Part shown: positions 1 through 5,369 of the stretch, in pieces
How the letters are laid out: the number at the start of each line of letters is the position of its first letter
Position numbering within the stretch: the first letter of the stretch is position 1
From: Methylomonas sp.
GTDB taxonomy: Bacteria > Pseudomonadota > Gammaproteobacteria > Methylococcales > Methylomonadaceae
Direction of reading: 5' to 3'
Assembly: GCA_026988195.1 (NCBI GenBank)
Contig: JALSLS010000377.1
Span: forward strand, 1-9,703
Length of the DNA: 9,703 bases
Made by a program: the position numbers and the translations under genes
The notes under the pieces: model-generated
The model's database searches: none
What the model saw: only the letters and a program-made list of their open reading frames with translations
What the model was told of the DNA's origin: nothing

Positions 1-321
1 ATAAGGGATGGTGCTCGATATATTTGTAAATTAAATGATGGCCCCCCTGTTAACCGACATAAACCCTCTGTAGAAGTTATGTTTCGATCAGTTGCACAAA
101 ATGTGGGGAGTAATGCTATTGGTGTTATGCTCACCGGAATGGGGGCCGATGGTGCTCAAGCAATGCTGGAAATGAAACAGGCTGGGGCGGTTAATATTGT
201 TCAGGATGAAGCTAGCAGTGTAGTTTGGGGGATGCCAGGAGAGGCATTTAAATTAGGTGCAGCTGATCATGTGTTGCCACTTGATAAAGTAGCTGCAAAA
301 ATTTTAACTTTAGGGGGCTGA
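1..321 (+). CDS. cheB: CheB methylesterase, C-terminal part (5' truncated by window)
   Basis: The reading frame is open from base 1 to the TGA at 319-321, giving the last 106 residues; the gene starts outside the window. CheB removes methyl groups from, and deamidates, glutamates of chemoreceptors in the cytoplasm, resetting receptor sensitivity. Visible family signatures are NRHKPSVEVMFRSVA (fragment residues 18-32) and LTGMGADG (44-51). Asp50 in the latter matches the catalytic Asp of the CheB Ser-His-Asp triad. The VWGMPGEAF stretch typical of the C-terminal methylesterase fold follows. The catalytic Ser and His and the receiver domain lie upstream of the window. A chemoreceptor gene follows on the same strand, as expected for a chemotaxis operon, but a 160-bp inverted-repeat element now separates them. 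The call is firm from sequence. Membership of a larger che cluster is inferred. Confidence 0.93.
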   Translation: MRDGARYICKLNDGPPVNRHKPSVEVMFRSVAQNVGSNAIGVMLTGMGADGAQAMLEMKQAGAVNIVQDEASSVVWGMPGEAFKLGAADHVLPLDKVAAKILTLGG

Positions 322-370
322 AAATGAATGCCAGCCAAGATTGGATGATTGTTTTTTTCCACCTCCCTTT

Positions 371-530
371 GGAGCGTGTATGGAAAAAATTCCCGAAATT
401 ATAACGTAGGATTTTTGTTTCAGTTGGAATGATCTCATGAGGCGCATAGCAAGCTACGCAACGAATGAGATCATTCCATCTGGAGCAAAAAGACAAGTTA
501 GAAATCGGTAAGTTGTTTCATGCACGTTCC
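371..530. mobile_element. 160-bp MITE-like inverted-repeat element, copy 1
   Basis: This non-coding element has the same length as the copy at 9012-9171 and aligns to it without gaps, with 9 differences in 160 positions. Its ends are imperfect terminal inverted repeats: left GGAGCGTG, right CACGTTCC, with similarity continuing inward for about 26 bp. The centre carries a perfect 14-bp inverted repeat (425-438 and 465-478) around an 18-bp core at 445-462. The right end is flanked by TTA and the left by TTT, so a TTA target duplication is degraded here if it existed. There is no open frame of note and no transposase. It lies between the cheB stop and the chemoreceptor start, so it would be transcribed as a strong hairpin within that operon. 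Terminal repeats, constant length and multiple copies suggest a transposon-derived element mobilised in trans. Confidence 0.85.
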
Positions 531-551
531 TTAACTTAACAAGGCCAGTAA

Positions 552-1748
552 ATGTTGTTTTTAAAGCAAGTTTGGATTTTGTTTATTTTATTTGTAATAA
601 GCATGTTATTGCCTATTGTTATTACCACGGATATACTTTATTGGGTCGCCTTACCTATTATTTTTGTTATAAGTCTGGTTTATATTTATCAAGCTAAAAA
701 CTCCTTAAAAGTATCTGAGCAAGAAACTAGGCTAGATGTTGACCAGCTTCACCAAAAAATTGATCAATATATTGAGGGTGTAGAGTTGTGTATGGAGCAA
801 GAGGTTATGTCTTGTCATCAGGAGTTAGCTCAATTAAAAACGGTTGTTGCAGATGCTGTACAGACCATGTCGGGAAGTTTTACTGATTTACATGGGCTGA
901 CTTCTGGGCAATCAGCTGTAGTATTTAGCTTAATGAATAGTATGGGGGAGAGTGAAAATAGTGCTGACAAGGGATTGAATTTTACTAAATTTGCTAAAGA
1001 AACTGATGATGTGCTCAAGTTTTTTATTGAGCATATTTTACAGGTCAGTAAGCAAAGCATGGAAATGGTAGGTGTTATTAATGATGTAGAGGAGCATATG
1101 TCTCAGGTTGAAACACTTTTGACTGATGTTCAGGGTATTGCAGATCAGACTAATTTATTGGCTTTAAATGCCGCTATTGAAGCTGCCAGAGCAGGGGAAG
1201 CAGGAAGAGGTTTTGCTGTTGTGGCTGATGAAGTTCGTAATTTATCTCGAAATTCAGATAAATTTAGTGAAGAGATAAGAGTTGTTGTTAATGCTTCTAA
1301 GAAAAACATCTCTATGGCTCAAGATATGATTCAGAGCATGGCATCTAAAGATATGAATGTTGCTATTACTTCAAAGTCTAATATTGATGGCATGATGGTG
1401 GGTATTGCTAAAATAAACGAAGATATAGCACTAAAAATAGCCGAAGTATCGAGTATGACGAGTCAAATTGATAATAGCGTTGGTAAGGCTATAAGAGGAT
1501 TACAATTTGAAGATATGGCCAGACAAATGATTGAGTTTTTAGAGCTAAATACCCAACATTTTAAAGCGGTGAGTGATGAAGTTAAAATAGGTTTAGGTAC
1601 CTTTAAAATTGAAGAAGCGGGGCATTGGGGGCACGAGTTAGATCAAGGTGTCATTCGGTTAAATGAAATGAAGCAACAATGGAAAGTAAAAGATAAAAAA
1701 GCCGTTTCACAATCTTCAATGGATGAAGGGGATATTGAACTATTCTAA
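552..1748 (+). CDS. Methyl-accepting chemotaxis protein without periplasmic sensor domain
   Basis: 398 residues. Two hydrophobic helices (about 7-25 and 29-47) are separated by only a few residues, so the protein is anchored in the membrane with almost nothing in the periplasm. A cytoplasmic helical region follows, then the highly conserved receptor hairpin tip. GIADQTNLLALNAAIEAARA begins at residue 195, followed by GEAGRGFAVVADEVRNLS; this is the CheA/CheW-contacting signature. No HAMP or PAS domain is apparent. The C-terminus ends in GDIELF rather than an NWETF-type CheR/CheB tether. The signal input is therefore unclear: it could be membrane state, cytoplasmic cues or a partner protein. 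The start at 552 follows AAGG at 541-544 with 7 bases between. Position after cheB supports chemotaxis or a related CheA-controlled pathway. Receptor identity is firm; the ligand is unknown. Confidence 0.93.
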   Translation: MLFLKQVWILFILFVISMLLPIVITTDILYWVALPIIFVISLVYIYQAKNSLKVSEQETRLDVDQLHQKIDQYIEGVELCMEQEVMSCHQELAQLKTVVADAVQTMSGSFTDLHGLTSGQSAVVFSLMNSMGESENSADKGLNFTKFAKETDDVLKFFIEHILQVSKQSMEMVGVINDVEEHMSQVETLLTDVQGIADQTNLLALNAAIEAARAGEAGRGFAVVADEVRNLSRNSDKFSEEIRVVVNASKKNISMAQDMIQSMASKDMNVAITSKSNIDGMMVGIAKINEDIALKIAEVSSMTSQIDNSVGKAIRGLQFEDMARQMIEFLELNTQHFKAVSDEVKIGLGTFKIEEAGHWGHELDQGVIRLNEMKQQWKVKDKKAVSQSSMDEGDIELF

Positions 1749-1821
1749 ATTAATGGCTATGGGGTATTTGTTGCCTTACCCTATACAAAACGATTTCTAC
1801 CAATAAATTAAGCAAATTGGT

Positions 1822-1890
1822 GTAGGATGTGCTGACGATAGGAAGCGCATCGCTTGCCGTTGATGCGCTTCGTTCCTCAGCACATTCTAC
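1822..1890. repeat. 69-bp REP-like palindromic repeat
   Basis: There are two nested inverted repeats. The outer arms are 1822-1835 and 1877-1890 (14 bp, one mismatch). The inner arms GAAGCGCATC (1842-1851) and GATGCGCTTC (1862-1871) are perfect around a 10-nt loop. It is richer in G+C than its surroundings and lies in the gap after the chemoreceptor gene. A decayed relative occurs at 5228-5286, with similarity continuing past the right arm (CTTATCTCCTTA). The shape resembles extragenic palindromic repeats of gammaproteobacteria. Possible roles are mRNA 3'-end protection or transcription attenuation, both inferred. Confidence 0.75.
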
Positions 1891-1915
1891 TTATCTCCTT
1901 ACCTTAACAGCAGTG

Positions 1916-1930
1916 ACCCACTCAGTGGGT
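1916..1930 (+). terminator. Possible weak terminator after chemoreceptor gene
   Basis: ACCCACTCAGTGGGT is a short inverted repeat that can form a 5-6 bp stem, followed by an A/T-rich stretch with TTTATTCTTTT. It lies 168 bp after the chemoreceptor stop. The stem is short and the T-run interrupted, so termination here is only plausible. Confidence 0.3.
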
Positions 1931-1979
1931 AAATTTATTCTTTTAAGGTTTCTAAATGAAATCAGGCGATAATGGGATT

Positions 1980-2019
1980 TAAAAGATAACAAACCGTTTT
2001 ACTATCTTCAATGAATAAA
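1980..2019 (+). pseudogene. Possible decayed copy of a chemoreceptor 3' end
   Basis: This 40-bp stretch resembles 1687-1726, inside the last codons of the upstream chemoreceptor gene. Both share TAAAAGATAA, then CCGTTT, then ATCTTCAATG, with five substitutions and one single-base indel. After correcting the indel the frame reads SSMNK, comparable to SSMDE in the intact receptor. The simplest reading is the residue of a second, deleted receptor gene or a partial duplication. There is no other sign of the lost gene, so confidence is limited. Confidence 0.4.
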
Positions 2020-2061
2020 ACCGCATTTTTAAATTTAAGTAAAGATAATAGGAATTAAATT

Positions 2062-2367
2062 ATGGCATTAGAAACAAGGCTAGATGCAACTTCAAAAACA
2101 TTAACGGTTATCATTTCTGGCAGGTTTGACTTTGGAATTCATCAAGAATTTCGTAAAGCGACGGAACTGGCCGAAAGTGGTGTAAGCTCTATTATTGTTG
2201 ATATGGGGAGGGTTGACTACCTTGATAGTTCGGCACTGGGTATGTTATTAGTTTTACGTGATAAGGTTGGAGAAAGTAAAAGTGCGGTTCGTATCAAAAA
2301 TGCTAAGCCAGAGGTAAGGAAGATATTGGAAATTGCAAATTTTAATAAGCTATTTACACTAGAGTAG
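2062..2367 (+). CDS. STAS-domain protein (anti-sigma-factor antagonist type)
   Basis: 101 residues, a single STAS domain of the SpoIIAA/RsbV type. The core VDYLDSSALGMLLVLRD (residues 51-67) contains the conserved Asp55-Ser56 pair; in SpoIIAA/RsbV the equivalent Ser is phosphorylated by the partner kinase/anti-sigma factor. Such proteins are cytoplasmic switches that bind or release a partner according to phosphorylation. ISGRFDFGIHQEFR near the N-terminus fits the first strands and helix of the fold. AGGA at 2050-2053 lies 8 nt before the ATG. No partner kinase or PP2C phosphatase is visible in this window. Proximity to cheB and a chemoreceptor suggests a link with a chemotaxis-like pathway, but this is inferred. 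The stop codon is immediately followed by a long perfect hairpin. Confidence 0.9.
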   Translation: MALETRLDATSKTLTVIISGRFDFGIHQEFRKATELAESGVSSIIVDMGRVDYLDSSALGMLLVLRDKVGESKSAVRIKNAKPEVRKILEIANFNKLFTLE

Positions 2368-2414
2368 CGCTGGTATATATTTCCCCTAAAGAAAGGGGAA
2401 ATATATACCAGCGC
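2367..2414 (+). terminator. Perfect 21-bp hairpin starting at the STAS stop codon
   Basis: Arms 2367-2387 and 2394-2414 are perfect complements with a 6-nt loop (AAAGAA). The first paired base is the G of the STAS stop codon TAG. A long stem directly at a stop codon suggests a transcription terminator or mRNA-stabilising 3' end. No T-run follows, because the right arm runs into the inverted-repeat element starting near 2411. A T-rich stretch (GCTTTTTAT) lies just beyond that element at 2665-2673. Confidence 0.6.
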
Positions 2415-2656
2415 GGTCACGACTGCGGTTTTCTAACCGCTGAGTTTTTGCCAATAGCTGCGTTGCTAAAACAGTTGCGTAGCTTGCTATGGTCGCAACC
2501 AGCATCCTGCTTCAAGCGACACTTGCACATCCATGTGCTTCGCGCCTGTTTCAGCGCCTCGGCAACTGCTCCTGCGTTGCTCTACCTCCTGCGTCCATGC
2601 AGTCGTTGCTATCGACAAAAATCAGCAGCTTATAAATTCCGCATCCGTGACCGCGC
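2411..2656. mobile_element. About 246-bp inverted-repeat (MITE-like) element
   Basis: The ends are an exact 11-bp inverted repeat, GCGCGGTCACG at 2411-2421 and CGTGACCGCGC at 2646-2656. Imperfect similarity continues inward for about 50 bp per side (shared TGCGG, GCTGA, TTTTTG, ATAGC). The interior is clearly richer in G+C than the neighbouring genes and holds smaller hairpins, such as GCACATCCATGTGC at 2526-2539. No transposase or convincing gene is present. GAAATATA occurs at 2398-2405 and again at 2657-2664, and could be a target duplication, with TACCA unexplained on the left. It carries an 18-bp core (2474-2491) shared with the 160-bp elements. It lies between the convergent STAS and NYN genes. 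Confidence 0.7.
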
Positions 2657-2669
2657 GAAATATAGCTTT

Positions 2670-3143
2670 TTATAATAGTAAACTTTTTTCAATAGCAATA
2701 AATTGGTCGGCAGCGTTAATTAAGCTTGGTGCAGTTAACGCTGTAACACCATAAACAACACTTTTGGTTGCATAAACTTTTCGTGCTTTCTGTAATAACA
2801 GGTCAAAATCACCATCCCCTGATAATAGAATGATTGTATCTGCTGATTCTGCAAGTTCTATAGCATCTAAAGCAATACCTACATCCCAATCACCTTTTGC
2901 AGATCCATCTTTGCGTTGAATATAAGGTTTTAATTTTACTTGAAAACCAATGTTTTTGAGCGTATTTTGAAAATTACGTTGCTTTGTGTCCCCTTTATCA
3001 ATGGCATAAGCAAACGCTGCAATAATTTCTTTATTTGCTGTTGCTTTGTCCCAAAAAGCCTTGTAATTAAAATATTGATGGTAATATTGCCGAGTGGTGT
3101 AATAAATATTTTGGACATCAACAAAAATAGCAATCTTTTCCAT
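2670..3143 (-). CDS. NYN-domain (LabA/DUF88-type) putative ribonuclease
   Basis: 157 residues, a single NYN/PIN-like domain. Acidic positions expected for metal-dependent nuclease chemistry are present: FVDVQN with Asp9 and Asn12, GDWDVGIALD with Asp87 and Asp93, and LLSGDGDFD with Asp110 and Asp112. The closing VYGVTALTAPSLINAADQFI matches the usual end of LabA-like proteins. The family is predicted to cleave RNA in the cytoplasm; the specific target here cannot be read from sequence. The start at 3143 gives the canonical short lead before the first catalytic Asp. GGGG at 3155-3158 is only a weak ribosome-binding site. It lies 103 bp downstream of ppnP on the same strand and has its own candidate promoter. 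Its 3' end converges on the STAS gene across the 2411-2656 element. Confidence 0.88.
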   Translation of the reverse strand: MEKIAIFVDVQNIYYTTRQYYHQYFNYKAFWDKATANKEIIAAFAYAIDKGDTKQRNFQNTLKNIGFQVKLKPYIQRKDGSAKGDWDVGIALDAIELAESADTIILLSGDGDFDLLLQKARKVYATKSVVYGVTALTAPSLINAADQFIAIEKSLLL

Positions 3144-3166
3144 GTTAACTTATGCCCCAAGATAGA

Positions 3167-3195
3167 AAAATAAGTTATTTATTGACCCTTGTCTA
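3167..3195 (-). promoter_or_regulatory. Candidate sigma-70 promoter for the NYN gene
   Basis: On the minus strand, TAGACA (3195-3190, 5 of 6 matches to TTGACA) and TATTTT (3172-3167, 4 of 6 matches to TATAAT) are separated by 17 bp. Transcription would begin about 17 bases before the NYN start codon. This is pattern evidence only, in an A+T-rich region where chance matches are common. Confidence 0.35.
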
Positions 3196-3246
3196 GGTAC
3201 ATTTTTTAATCGTTCCAAAAGTTTTGGCACCTTATGCACTTCTAAA

Positions 3247-3561
3247 TTACTTAATAAATGAACAACAATAATCGGTAGCTGACTTTACTTTAACCGTAAA
3301 TTTTGCATTAGCAGGAACATAAAAAGACTCTCCTCCTTTTATAGTTTTCCAGGCAGTACTTTCTGGTAACATAAGCTCTAGATTGCCTTCAATTATTTCC
3401 ATAAGTTCTCTATCAGCTGTATTGAAAGTATATTCACCTGGCAACATAAAACCTAACGTTTTACTCGTGCCATCAGCAAATTTGATAGTGCGGCTACTGA
3501 CATTACCATCAAAATAAATATTGGCTTTTTTAATGATGGTAACGTTATTAAATTCTGACAT
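3247..3561 (-). CDS. ppnP: Pyrimidine/purine nucleoside phosphorylase PpnP
   Basis: 104 residues, a single small cupin barrel of the DUF1255/YaiE family. PpnP splits nucleosides with phosphate into base and (deoxy)ribose-1-phosphate, with broad substrate range, in the cytoplasm for nucleoside salvage. Diagnostic stretches are GFMLPGEYTFNTA (residues 37-49), the glycine-containing IIEGNLELMLPE (56-67), and GGESFYVPANAKFTV, close to E. coli PpnP. It is about 10 residues longer at the N-terminus than the E. coli protein. The start at 3561 is supported by AGGAG at 3576-3572 with about 10 nt spacing. That site overlaps the stop codon of the short upstream gene, which suggests translational coupling. 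Confidence 0.94.
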   Translation of the reverse strand: MSEFNNVTIIKKANIYFDGNVSSRTIKFADGTSKTLGFMLPGEYTFNTADRELMEIIEGNLELMLPESTAWKTIKGGESFYVPANAKFTVKVKSATDYCCSFIK

Positions 3562-3570
3562 ACTCGTTGG

Positions 3571-3577
3571 ACTCCTA
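3571..3577 (-). promoter_or_regulatory. ppnP ribosome-binding site overlapping an upstream stop codon
   Basis: On the minus strand TAGGAGT reads as both the stop (TAG, 3577-3575) of the 52-codon upstream gene and the Shine-Dalgarno sequence (AGGAG, 3576-3572) of ppnP. Ribosomes terminating on the small gene are therefore positioned to start ppnP, a usual arrangement for translationally coupled genes. Confidence 0.6.
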
Positions 3578-3733
3578 AAATTTTTCAGGCAGTATACCAG
3601 TAAAAACGAGGCATCTTCTAGCGTAGCTATGATAATTTTTTATATCTTTGTAAATAATAAACAAGCCTAAACATAAAAAAGGTAAGAGAATTCCAAGTAA
3701 ACTATGTTGAAATATTTTGCTGTTAAATTGCAT
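3575..3733 (-). CDS. Short single-helix membrane protein upstream of ppnP
   Basis: 52 residues; I do not recognise the family. The N-terminus MQFNSKIFQHS is followed by one hydrophobic helix (about residues 12-28, LLGILLPFLCLGLFIIY). Then comes a basic and tyrosine-rich tail (KDIKNYHSYARR) and a mildly hydrophobic end. This pattern fits a small inner-membrane protein with a cytoplasmic tail. Support for a real gene: ATG at 3733-3731 is preceded by GGAG with 4 nt spacing, the frame is uninterrupted, and the stop overlaps the ppnP ribosome-binding site. Against it: the gene is short, the DNA is A+T-rich, and no homologue is known to me. It lies 43 bp from the divergently transcribed gene at 3777, so any promoter must be compact or overlap that gene. 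Confidence 0.55.
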   Translation of the reverse strand: MQFNSKIFQHSLLGILLPFLCLGLFIIYKDIKNYHSYARRCLVFTGILPEKF

Positions 3734-3776
3734 TAGACTCCATTAAAAAATTAATTAGAAAGTGTGAGGAATTAAA

Positions 3777-4187
3777 ATGATTGAAATTACAGATTATAAA
3801 AGCCTTTTAGCTGTTGGTAGGCAACAAAGTGAACCCCAAAGGTTTCTTTTTGTATTTTTGCAGGCATTATTGCCTGATGATCATAATGATGAGGACAAAG
3901 AGCGTTTTCATTCTGGGCAAGGAGGGCAGTTACAAGCTATTATGTGTGTAGATAAAGATTTGGATCAGTTGAGTAACTTTAATGATCTAGTTATTGAATC
4001 AAAACAGATGGAGCAGGAATGGAGTATGGTTTTAATTGCCTGTTTATCAGGTGTTAATGGACTACCCCCAACATCGGAACAAGCAGAGGAACCATTAAAA
4101 ATGATGGTGCAGGCTGTACAAAATGGAGGGGATTTATCTAAATACCTAGCTTTTGATCGGCAAGGTGATCTGCTACATTTTTCTTAA
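3777..4187 (+). CDS. Conserved small protein of unknown function (family often misnamed ribonucleotide reductase alpha)
   Basis: 136 residues, soluble, with no signal peptide or membrane helix. Recognisable family stretches are RFLFVFLQALLP (22-33), FHSGQGGQLQAIMCVDKDLDQL (44-65), EWSMVLIACLSG, and EQAEEPLKMMVQAVQNGGDLSKYLAFDRQGD near the C-terminus. From memory, proteobacterial proteins like this are commonly labelled ribonucleotide reductase subunit alpha. At this length, with none of that enzyme's active-site features, the label cannot describe its function, and no role is assigned. GAGGA at 3766-3770 with 6 nt spacing gives a good start. It is the first gene of a three-gene run with two membrane-protein genes, the next starting 16 bp after its stop. 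Confidence 0.85.
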   Translation: MIEITDYKSLLAVGRQQSEPQRFLFVFLQALLPDDHNDEDKERFHSGQGGQLQAIMCVDKDLDQLSNFNDLVIESKQMEQEWSMVLIACLSGVNGLPPTSEQAEEPLKMMVQAVQNGGDLSKYLAFDRQGDLLHFS

Positions 4188-4203
4188 AAAAACCTACAAA
4201 GTT

Positions 4204-4782
4204 ATGAGTGAAAAAAAAATAACAGAATTAAAGCAGTTTACCTCTATGCCTTTATGGTACAGGATACGTGGTTACGGCATGATTTTGGTTGGTGGTATCA
4301 TCGCTAGTTTGTGTGTTGTTGCTCCTAAAGTTTATATGTTGGGTGAACATTTCTCATGGTTGCCCGCAATAGGAGCTGTGGTGTTTATCGTGGGGGTGTT
4401 AAGATGTGTTGATGCTCAGTTAACGGAAACCGCTCAAGGCTTTTTGGTGAATATGCAGGGTGGTGTGTTGGATATTGTGGTTGGTTTTCTGGTTGTTTTT
4501 GGAGTGAATGGTTTACCAGAGGATCTACATTTGTTGATAGTTGGTTATATGCTGTCCCAAGGTATTTATCGAAATATTATTTTATCTGTTGCTAAAATTC
4601 CCAACCCTATATCCAATAGGATTACAGGGGGGATTTCTATTATCTTAGGGATGTTAATCTGGTTAGATTGGCCAACTTCAGCCGCATGGTTTTTAGCGCT
4701 ATCATTGAGTGTTGATATTAGTTTTAGAGGTTGGGCATTGATAGTATTAGCTTCTTCAATAAAGAAACAAACGGCTGATTAA
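4204..4782 (+). CDS. HdeD/DUF308-like membrane protein
   Basis: 192 residues from the ATG at 4204. About six hydrophobic helices alternate with short glycine-containing turns: GMILVGGIIASLCVVAP, LPAIGAVVFIVGVLR, VVGFLVVFGVNGL, LIVGYMLSQGIY, GGISIILGMLIWLDW and a last helix before SIKKQTAD. This layout resembles the HdeD/DUF308 family of inner-membrane proteins, tied in E. coli to acid stress; the function here is not known. The frame is open back to an ATG at 4153, but that start overlaps the upstream gene and adds 17 residues ahead of a natural MSEKK start, so I prefer 4204. No strong ribosome-binding site is seen at either. Spacing to neighbours (16 and 23 bp) argues for cotranscription. 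Confidence 0.75.
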   Translation: MSEKKITELKQFTSMPLWYRIRGYGMILVGGIIASLCVVAPKVYMLGEHFSWLPAIGAVVFIVGVLRCVDAQLTETAQGFLVNMQGGVLDIVVGFLVVFGVNGLPEDLHLLIVGYMLSQGIYRNIILSVAKIPNPISNRITGGISIILGMLIWLDWPTSAAWFLALSLSVDISFRGWALIVLASSIKKQTAD

Positions 4783-4805
4783 TAATGGGTGGGTAGTTTT
4801 AACAT

Positions 4806-5210
4806 ATGCGTAAAAAAATTAAAAAATACCTATTAATATTTCTAGGATCATTGTTTGTTATTTTAGGTGTAATTGGTGCTTTGTTACCCATTATGCCTAC
4901 GACACCTTTTTTACTGCTTGCCCTAGCTTGTTTTGCTAACAGCTCACCGCGCTTCCATGCACGATTACTTAATAATCGTTGGTTTGGGGGAGATTTAAGG
5001 CAATGGGAACAAAATAGGTCGATTGCTCGGAGAGCAAAAATTAAGGCAATGATGTTGATTATTTTTACCTTTGCTGTTTCTATTGGAATATTACATGGCA
5101 GAACACAGTTACAGCTTGGCTTATTATTTTTAGGAAGTATTTTACTTGTTTTCATCTGGCGGTTGAAAGAAGCAGAAAGTATTTCTTTTAAGGATGTCAC
5201 TATTAAGTAG
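4806..5210 (+). CDS. ybaN: YbaN-family (DUF454) inner membrane protein
   Basis: 134 residues, close in length and sequence to E. coli YbaN. The hallmark PIMPTTPFLLLALACFANSS (28-47) and SPRFHARLLNNRWFG (47-61) are intact, followed by LRQWEQNRSIARRAKIKA. Hydrophobic segments lie at about 8-27, 33-45, 80-96 and 102-120. The family consists of inner-membrane proteins with no established biochemical role. It is the last gene of the 3777-5210 run and is followed by a repeat remnant and a terminator. There is no optimal ribosome-binding site, only GGTGGG about 12 nt before the ATG. Confidence 0.9.
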   Translation: MRKKIKKYLLIFLGSLFVILGVIGALLPIMPTTPFLLLALACFANSSPRFHARLLNNRWFGGDLRQWEQNRSIARRAKIKAMMLIIFTFAVSIGILHGRTQLQLGLLFLGSILLVFIWRLKEAESISFKDVTIK

Positions 5211-5227
5211 TATTAAATAAACACGGT

Positions 5228-5286
5228 GGTGTAGGATGCGCCTCATATCGTCAGCATACCCTCCTTATTTCCTTAACTTTGTGACC
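5228..5286. repeat. Decayed copy of the REP-like repeat at 1822-1890
   Basis: It shares GGTGTAGGATG on the left and TCAGCA on the right with the copy at 1820-1890. Similarity then continues outward (CTTATTTCCTTA here, CTTATCTCCTTACC there) to a common GTGACC. The inner GAAGCGCATC hairpin is missing, so this looks like an internally deleted relative. It lies between ybaN and its terminator. Confidence 0.5.
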
Positions 5287-5332
5287 ATAGAGTATCCTCG
5301 CATAAAAAATGCGGGTATGACCGTGGTTTTTT
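5283..5332 (+). terminator. Rho-independent terminator of the 3777-5210 operon
   Basis: An imperfect hairpin has its inner stem CGCAT/ATGCG (5299-5303 and 5309-5313) around an A-rich loop. The outer pairing continues through GTAT/ATAC-type pairs to ACCA/TGGT. A run of six T follows at 5327-5332. Its position 73 bp after ybaN and before yaiI suits an operon end. Confidence 0.65.
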
Positions 5333-5369
5333 AGATCTGTTATTTTATTAAAAACATTAGCATTATTGT

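Noticed and set aside
248..496. 82-codon open frame on the minus strand
   Set aside because: It spans the end of cheB and the 160-bp element and has no family features; the frame is a by-product of the repeat.
2448..2754. Two overlapping open frames (2448-2675 and 2533-2754) on the plus strand
   Set aside because: Both lie mainly in the G+C-richer inverted-repeat element. They have low-complexity composition and no ribosome-binding site or recognisable domain.
2936..3173. Open frames overlapping the NYN gene on both strands
   Set aside because: They are shadows of the NYN gene, whose catalytic motifs are intact in its own frame.
3215..3227. CCAAAA-G-TTTTGG inverted repeat between ppnP and the NYN gene
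   Set aside because: The stem has only a one-base centre and low G+C, with no clean T-run on the minus strand, so terminator status could not be supported.
4153..4203. Upstream ATG extending the HdeD-like protein by 17 residues
   Set aside because: It overlaps the preceding gene by 35 bases and adds a non-family leader; the ATG at 4204 gives a natural start just after the upstream stop.
4799..5200. 133-codon open frame antisense to ybaN
   Set aside because: It is antisense to a well-supported DUF454 gene and shows no domain; it mirrors the real gene's codon pattern.
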